This document shows, piece by piece, positions 55,985 through 60,734 of a stretch of DNA of 60,734 bases. The translations under genes and the position numbers were made by a program. Source of the DNA: Nitrosomonadales bacterium (lineage in GTDB: Bacteria; Pseudomonadota; Gammaproteobacteria; Burkholderiales; Gallionellaceae); assembly GCA_016218415.1 (NCBI GenBank), contig JACRED010000009.1, forward strand, positions 1-60,734, read 5' to 3'. The notes beneath the pieces were generated by a model. It had not been told where the DNA came from. It searched no databases and saw only the letters and a list, made by a program, of their open reading frames with translations. How positions within the stretch are numbered: position 1 is the stretch's first letter; each line of letters begins with the position of its first letter.

Positions 55985-57118
55985 ATGAAGGTTTTGCAGA
56001 GAGTGATTTCCGGCGCGGCGCTGATTGCGCTGGCAGGTTGCAGCGTGCTCGGGGCGGATGGCAAGCGTATCGATTACGGCGCGGGCGCGAAACAGTTGTC
56101 CAGCCTGGAGGTGCCGCCCGATCTGACCGTTCCGCGCAGCGACGACCGGTTCAAAATACCGCAGGGCGAAGATTCCGCCAGCGCGACCTATTCCGATTAC
56201 AGCAAGGACAGCGGTACTAAAAACCGCCTCGGCACGGTGTTGCCGGAGCTGCAATGGGTGCGTCTGGAACGCGACGGCGCGCGGCGCTGGCTGGTGCTCA
56301 GGGATACCCCGGAGAACGTCTGGCCCGTGGTCAAGTCGTTCTGGCAGGAGAACGGCCTGGCCCTCAGCAGCGAGGAACCCGCGGCGGGTCTGATGGAAAC
56401 CGGCTGGGCGGAGAATCGCGCCACGCGCCGGAGCGAGGGCCTCGATGCAATTGGCCAGGCATACGATAGCGCCCGCACGGCGGGCACCCGCGACCAGTAC
56501 CTCACCCGCCTGGAGCGCGGCAAGGACGGCGCGAGCACCGAGATATACATCTCCCATCGCGGCATCGAGGAAGTGGTTTCCGCCAACGGGCGCACCATCA
56601 AATGGAAAGCTCGCGCCAGCGACCCGGAGCTGGAGGCGATCATGCTGCAACGGCTGATGGTGCGCCTGGGCGCCGGCGAGGCGCAGGCCGCAAGCGCGCT
56701 TGAGCCCATCGCCGCTGCGGCCAGCCCGGCAGTGACGCCGGCAGACAGTGCCGCCGAACCGGTCGGCACCGCAAGCCTGCGGGAAGTCGCCGGCGGCAAT
56801 GTGATCATCGTGGTGAACGATGCGTTCGACCGGTCCTGGCGCAAAGTGGGACTGGCCATCGAGAACTCCGGCCTGGCGGTGGAAGACAAGGACAGGGAAA
56901 AAGGCATCTACTACCTGCGCCCGATCAGGATAGAGCGCAGCTGGCTGGACAGCCTGATGTTCTGGCGGAGCGACGAGGACACCAGAAGGCAATATCGCGT
57001 GAACGTCAAGGATGGCGGCGCGACCTGCGAAGTGACGGTCACCGACCAGGACGGCGCCGGCAACAAGGCATCCAAACAGATGCTCGAAGCGCTCTACAAG
57101 AACATCAACAGGCAGTAG
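55985..57118 (+). CDS. bamC: Outer-membrane assembly lipoprotein BamC (NlpB)
   Basis: 377 residues. The lipoprotein signal is MKVLQRVISGAALIALAGCS (lipobox LAGC, Cys about 19), followed by the unstructured N-terminal YGAGAKQLSSLEVPPDLTVP, which in characterised BamC binds BamD. Then come two helix-grip domains (about 95-240 and 265-375): LVLRDTPENVWPVVKSFWQE and NVIIVVNDAFDRSWRKVGLA. It is a non-essential BAM complex subunit. It lies 104 bases after dapA and 12 bases before the MBL gene, consistent with one operon. Confidence 0.93.
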   Translation: MKVLQRVISGAALIALAGCSVLGADGKRIDYGAGAKQLSSLEVPPDLTVPRSDDRFKIPQGEDSASATYSDYSKDSGTKNRLGTVLPELQWVRLERDGARRWLVLRDTPENVWPVVKSFWQENGLALSSEEPAAGLMETGWAENRATRRSEGLDAIGQAYDSARTAGTRDQYLTRLERGKDGASTEIYISHRGIEEVVSANGRTIKWKARASDPELEAIMLQRLMVRLGAGEAQAASALEPIAAAASPAVTPADSAAEPVGTASLREVAGGNVIIVVNDAFDRSWRKVGLAIENSGLAVEDKDREKGIYYLRPIRIERSWLDSLMFWRSDEDTRRQYRVNVKDGGATCEVTVTDQDGAGNKASKQMLEALYKNINRQ

Positions 57119-57130
57119 CCCCCCGCCTCC

Positions 57131-57898
57131 ATGCGCTTCTCGTCTTTGGGCAGCGGCAGCGAGGGCAACGCGCTGCTGGTGGCGGTCGGCCGGACACAGG
57201 TGCTGATGGACTGCGGCTTCGGGGTGCAGGACACGATCTCACGGCTGGCGCGGCTGGGCGTATCCCCCGAACAACTGGGCGGCATCGTCGTCACCCATGA
57301 GCACGGCGATCACATCGGCGGCGTCGCGCGGCTGGCGCGCAAATTCGACCTGCCGGTGTGGCTCACCCACGGCACGCTGCGCAGCCAGCCGAAGGCCTTT
57401 GCCAACATCGCGCAACTGCATGAGATCGCGCCCCAGCAAACATTCTCGATCGGCGACATCGAGATCACCCCCTACCCCGTCCCGCACGATGCCGCCGAGC
57501 CGGTGCAGTTCGTGTTCAGCGACGGCGCGCGCCGACTGGGCGTATTGACCGACACCGGATGCGGCACCCCGCATATCGAGGAAATGCTGGGCGGCTGTCA
57601 CGCGCTGGTGCTGGAGTGCAACCACGACAGCGACATGCTGATGAACGGGGATTACCCATACAGCCTGAAACAGCGCGTGGGCGGACGCTACGGCCACCTG
57701 AGCAACCTGGAGGCCGCCGGCATCCTGTCCAGACTGGACACGGGCAAATTGCAGCATCTGATCGCCGCGCACCTGAGCCGCAAGAACAACACGCCGGAAC
57801 TGGCGGTGCGCGCATTGTGCGGTGCGATGGGTTGTGCTGATGAGTGGGTGGGCGTGGCTACCCAGCAAGCAGGGTTTGTCTGGCGCGAGATTGCCTGA
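57131..57898 (+). CDS. Metallo-beta-lactamase fold hydrolase (YycJ/WalJ-like)
   Basis: 255 residues. The metal-binding motif VVTHEHGDHIGGVARLA (HxHxDH, about 54-70) and later His/Asp ligands (VPHDAAEP, LTDTGCGTPH, ECNHDSDML) complete a dinuclear site. The family (YycJ/WalJ, exonuclease-like) cleaves DNA or other phosphodiesters. In betaproteobacteria it is regularly found after bamC, and the 12-base gap here supports co-transcription. Substrate not established from sequence. Confidence 0.9.
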   Translation: MRFSSLGSGSEGNALLVAVGRTQVLMDCGFGVQDTISRLARLGVSPEQLGGIVVTHEHGDHIGGVARLARKFDLPVWLTHGTLRSQPKAFANIAQLHEIAPQQTFSIGDIEITPYPVPHDAAEPVQFVFSDGARRLGVLTDTGCGTPHIEEMLGGCHALVLECNHDSDMLMNGDYPYSLKQRVGGRYGHLSNLEAAGILSRLDTGKLQHLIAAHLSRKNNTPELAVRALCGAMGCADEWVGVATQQAGFVWREIA

Positions 57899-57911
57899 TA
57901 CCGGGATGCTT

Positions 57912-57938
57912 AAAAAAGCCGACGCGAGTCAGCTTTTT
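57912..57938. terminator. Bidirectional terminator
   Basis: AAAAAGC (57913-57919) pairs with GCTTTTT (57932-57938) around an inner GAC-GCGA-GTC hairpin. It gives T-runs on both strands between the convergent MBL and metalloprotease genes. Confidence 0.8.
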
Positions 57939-60463
57939 CAATGATAGTTCGCCGCCACCCCTGCCATCAATCCGGGCAACATCGCCGAACAACCGATTCC
58001 TGTTTTCATCTCACCAAGCCAGCAGCATCTACACAAATAATCGTTCCGCGTTGACCTTCTGGGTATCTTTTCCCATCTGACATCTCCTGCGGCGATATCC
58101 GCTGCGCCGATGCTCTGGCCCGCGATCACGAATACACCGTTGTGGGTCAACACACCGGCCAGCGGCAGGCTGCCGATCGTCACGGCGCTGAAGTTGTTCG
58201 CGCCCAGCGGCGCGTCGTTCACCGCAGCAATCGCGAGGCTCACGGTCGCGATATTGGAGTCCAAAGCACCATCATTGACGCGATAGGTGAAGCTGTCCGC
58301 GCCAAAGTAGTTGGCATCCGGGGTGTAGCTGTAGCTGCCATCCGCGTTCGCTACCAATACCCCATGAGTAGGGCCAGTAACGATCTGGGTGGTCAGCGTT
58401 GCGGAGTCCACATCTGTTGCGTAGAGGGTTTGAGCCGCGCCTGGCGCGCCGTTCGCCCCCTCGCCCGCAGGCGGGAGAGGGTTGGGGAGAGGGCTACCCA
58501 GCGCGATCACCAGTGCGTTGTCTTCCGCCGTGCCCAGTGCAACATCGGCGGCGACAGGTGCATCGTTCACCGCCGTGACGGTGAGGCTGACGGCGGCGAG
58601 GTTGGAGTCCAGCGGGCCGTCGGAAAGGCGATATGTGAAGCTGTCGGTGCCGAAGTAGTCCAGGTCGGGCGTGTAGCTGAAGGTGCCATCCGCATTGACG
58701 GTGATTGCGCCGTGGGTTGGGGCGCTCACCACGCTGGAGGCGAGCATCGGGCGCAATGCAGCATCCGCCTGCGCGAACGGGTCGAAGGTCAGGAGGTTGT
58801 CTTCAGGCAGCGTGGCAACATCGTCGTGCAACTGCGGCAGGCCGCTGACGCGGATGTCGCTCAGGGTGACGTGGCTGTTGTCTTTACCAAAGCCGAGCAG
58901 GTCGAAGGACAGGTTGACGGCGGTATTTTTGGCGACACCGGTCAGGTCTACGCGGTAGGTGCGGCTGCCGTCCGGGTTGTCGATGCGGGTCACGCTGGAT
59001 GCGGCGTGTTCGGTGCCGTCGCCTTGCAGGTTGAGGAAGGCATCGGTGCGGGTCATCCCGATGCCGCCCAGCAGGTTGGCGCCGGTGTTGGCGTCGAGTA
59101 ATGCGACTTCGAAAGCATCGTCCGGTGCGCCGGTCAGGTTGTCCAGTGCGGTGCCGGACAGCGTGAAGCTCAAGTAGCGGTCCTTGTCGTGCAGCATGAA
59201 CACCTGACTCAGGCGGGTTTGGCTGGCGGAGACTTCGCTGAGTGTTGCGGTACCTGAAGCGATGTCCACGCTGCCCTGGCTGTTCCAGCCTGCCGTGCTG
59301 CTGAGGTTGGCGAAGGTGGCGTTGGCGGCGACGGCGTATTGGGTGATGGTTGGCGCGCCGACAACGTCGATGCCTGTCCTGAGCTCAGCCGAAGGGCTCA
59401 TGCCGCCATAGCTGCTCCTGCGCATACGGCCGATGAAGGCCATGCCGAAGCCCGCGCCCAGCGGGATCGGCAGCGGCATGGGGTTGGGGGCATCATTTGA
59501 GCCGTTCGTGGTGAGCTTGTCGAACCATGAAAGGCCCTTCGACAGGCTCAGGGCGAACGGATCGGAGGTAGCCACCATCTCCCCCTTCGCCTGCGCCACC
59601 AACTGTTGCATCAACGCCAGCTCTTCCGCGCTCGGCATCCGGCGCACGCCGGGGGTCAGCGTGGTCGCCATGTAGTCGTGACCGTCCGCGCTGTGCTCTA
59701 TCCCTAGCGCATGGCCGTATTCGTGCAGCAATACAGAGAGCATGTCCATCTTACCGTAGGCGGCACTGCCTTCTTTCGCGACCCACTCATAGGGGTTGGA
59801 GGTGGGGAGGTATTCGCTGTTGTCCCAGGGGGTGGTGTCGATGAACCAGTTGTGGCCGGCGGCGTTGGTGTCGAGGGTGATGGTGTTGCCTACAGCCTGA
59901 CCGACTGCGCCGTTGGGGAGGTCGGCGAAGTTAACAGATACAGAAGCTAGGTTGTAGCCTGCGCTATAACCGGAATCGCCCGTGGCGGGTTTTGGTGCCT
60001 TGATCATGACGGGATCGGGGCACTCTGGTGCTCTTTCATTTACGGTTTCAAGCACCTTGATCTGCACGATGATCATGATCCTGAAGTGCGTGCCTTCATA
60101 TACAGTGTCGGTCATGAATTTGGCCTGATCGTCACCCAGGTAGCCGGGTACGGGGTCGTAGTAGTAAGAGGTGAACCCCAAACTATCAACACCCGAGGAA
60201 AGACTCCCATGCTGGGTGCCTTGCAGCAGCGTGACTTTGATGTCAGCAAGGTCAACCTTACTGCCGACGCTCGCGAAATAGACTTGGAGCAACCCAGCAG
60301 GATCGACCACATGGAAGGCCGACGTTGGCCCCTTCTGATGATCGATTTCCTGACACTCGTTCAGGATAAAACTGGCGGGCGGGGGCGCGCTACCCGCTGC
60401 GGCCTGCACCAGCACGATGGGGGTGTCATAAGCAGGCACATACGGGACATCCATGGTGAACAT
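57938..60463 (-). CDS. Metzincin-type metalloprotease with cadherin-like repeats, probably decayed
   Basis: 841 residues. The protease core contains LLHEYGHALGIEHSADGHDY (HExxH at 247-251, extended HExxHxxGxxH), a metzincin signature. A jellyroll-like region (about 380-560) and at least two cadherin/VCBS-type repeats follow (TFSYTPDLDYFGTDSFTYRL and SYSYTPDANYFGADSFTYRV, about 590-790). Genomic repeats are read in frame at about residues 302-321, 355-364 and 657-669. After AAGDVR the C-terminal 45 residues are Arg/Cys-rich and unlike the family, so the true C-terminus (including any secretion signal) seems lost. No signal peptide at ATG 60463, which has AAGGAG upstream. Confidence 0.8.
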   Translation of the reverse strand: MFTMDVPYVPAYDTPIVLVQAAAGSAPPPASFILNECQEIDHQKGPTSAFHVVDPAGLLQVYFASVGSKVDLADIKVTLLQGTQHGSLSSGVDSLGFTSYYYDPVPGYLGDDQAKFMTDTVYEGTHFRIMIIVQIKVLETVNERAPECPDPVMIKAPKPATGDSGYSAGYNLASVSVNFADLPNGAVGQAVGNTITLDTNAAGHNWFIDTTPWDNSEYLPTSNPYEWVAKEGSAAYGKMDMLSVLLHEYGHALGIEHSADGHDYMATTLTPGVRRMPSAEELALMQQLVAQAKGEMVATSDPFALSLSKGLSWFDKLTTNGSNDAPNPMPLPIPLGAGFGMAFIGRMRRSSYGGMSPSAELRTGIDVVGAPTITQYAVAANATFANLSSTAGWNSQGSVDIASGTATLSEVSASQTRLSQVFMLHDKDRYLSFTLSGTALDNLTGAPDDAFEVALLDANTGANLLGGIGMTRTDAFLNLQGDGTEHAASSVTRIDNPDGSRTYRVDLTGVAKNTAVNLSFDLLGFGKDNSHVTLSDIRVSGLPQLHDDVATLPEDNLLTFDPFAQADAALRPMLASSVVSAPTHGAITVNADGTFSYTPDLDYFGTDSFTYRLSDGPLDSNLAAVSLTVTAVNDAPVAADVALGTAEDNALVIALGSPLPNPLPPAGEGANGAPGAAQTLYATDVDSATLTTQIVTGPTHGVLVANADGSYSYTPDANYFGADSFTYRVNDGALDSNIATVSLAIAAVNDAPLGANNFSAVTIGSLPLAGVLTHNGVFVIAGQSIGAADIAAGDVRWEKIPRRSTRNDYLCRCCWLGEMKTGIGCSAMLPGLMAGVAANYH
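58457..58493. repeat. CCCGC/GCGGG palindromic repeat in coding sequence
   Basis: Same family as 26475-26512. Translated in frame within the metalloprotease as SPLPNPLPPAGEG. Confidence 0.85.
59373..59399. repeat. CTGAGCTCAG-type repeat in coding sequence
   Basis: CCTGTCCTGAGCTCAGCCGA plus AGGGCTC, with a perfect CTGAGCTCAG palindrome. It is related to the CCTGAGC/TCGACAGG repeat group and read in frame as SPSAELRTG. Confidence 0.65.
59501..59560. repeat. TTCGACAGGCTCAGG composite palindrome in coding sequence
   Basis: Imperfect palindrome: 59502-59524 and the complement of 59538-59560 agree at 19 of 23 positions. Bases 59535-59560 are identical to 30019-30044. Read in frame as PFALSLSKGLSWFDKLTTNG. 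Confidence 0.88.
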
Positions 60464-60500
60464 GAGTTCTTCTCCTTCAATAAGGGTTTGGGCGTAATCC

Positions 60501-60559
60501 AGAAGAATCAATGGAAGAATCAAGAAGAATCAATGGGGTCAAGAAGAATCAATGGGGTC
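60501..60559. repeat. Tandem 19-bp repeat upstream of metalloprotease
   Basis: Two identical 19-bp units (60522-60540 and 60541-60559; AAGAAGAATCAATGGGGTC) plus a partial unit at 60501-60514. The following TCAGACTCGATTGATC is typical of a dispersed bacterial repeat. Confidence 0.85.
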
Positions 60560-60655
60560 AGACTCGATTGATCCAGCCATATTCCCGCTTGCCATCGCGC
60601 CTGTCCCATATCCCATCAGGCACAACAGCATTGCACAACCCATTTTCGCTTTCAT
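60539..60655 (-). pseudogene. Orphan signal-peptide ORF cut by tandem repeat
   Basis: 38 codons from ATG 60655 (GGGAG upstream): MKAKMGCAMLLCLMGYGTGA then MASGNMAG, a plausible signal peptide. The sequence then runs into the repeat (SIESDPIDSS) and stops at 60539. It is in the same frame as the metalloprotease start at 60463 (64 codons apart). It may therefore be the former N-terminus of that gene, severed by repeat insertion, or a separate dead gene. Confidence 0.5.
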
Positions 60656-60734
60656 TTTTTCTCCCTGCGAACCAGAAAAATCAATGGTTAGCCTCGTTTA
60701 CTCTTGTATTCCTCCGACTTCCTGTCCCCGCCCC

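Overview
The window looks like ordinary chromosome from a GC-rich betaproteobacterium. The best fit is the Nitrosomonadales / Gallionella-Sideroxydans type. That placement is an inference from gene content: a dapA-bamC-MBL operon, a DUF3460 protein, a type I-like sulfide:quinone reductase, feoAB and many c-di-GMP proteins. No rRNA or other phylogenetic marker is present to prove it. Nearly all of the window is coding. I see no prophage, plasmid backbone, CRISPR array or intact insertion sequence.

Layout. 1-436 holds only palindromic repeats. 437-9310 carries small and accessory genes: a DUF934 protein, a rhodanese, a Ser/Thr kinase fused to a cyclic-nucleotide-binding domain, a sorbosone-dehydrogenase-like beta-propeller, two glutathione transferases, two lipoproteins, slyX, a TerB-like protein and a PilZ protein. 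9326-25102 is housekeeping: hslO, apeB, gpmA and a second histidine phosphatase, a FemAB-like acetyltransferase, ald, zapE, uvrB, an outer-membrane barrel, a ParA ATPase, uup and a peroxiredoxin. A tRNA-Arg(CCT) lies at 25291, followed by an unlisted 40-residue membrane peptide at 25600.

25789-30945 is a methylthioadenosine salvage cluster, mtnP-apt-mtnA-class II aldolase, all on the minus strand. An AT-rich P-loop ATPase gene (27657-29315) interrupts it and looks horizontally acquired. 31161-46495 is rich in c-di-GMP genes: two tandem YcgR-like PilZ proteins, a PAS-GGDEF-EAL protein translationally coupled to a UrtA-like periplasmic binding protein, a response-regulator GGDEF protein and a heme-c HD-GYP protein. 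Among them sit alr, lplT, a truncated REP-associated transposase, a 4Fe-4S uracil-DNA glycosylase, rimI, tsaB, ispF and ispD. 46601-57898 carries mfd, sqr, a methyltransferase, feoAB, and dapA-bamC-MBL hydrolase. The right end is a large, apparently decayed secreted metalloprotease with cadherin-like repeats.

The most distinctive theme is how short palindromic repeats interact with genes. Members of at least four repeat families lie in intergenic DNA, and members also sit in frame inside coding sequences: the FemAB-like gene, the C-terminus of tsaB, and three places in the metalloprotease. Others lie at stop codons. Two further highlights are a hexanucleotide tandem repeat that builds the hydrophobic core of a signal peptide, and a probable DHAP-shunt (MTA to dihydroxyacetone phosphate) cluster carrying an inserted ATPase gene.
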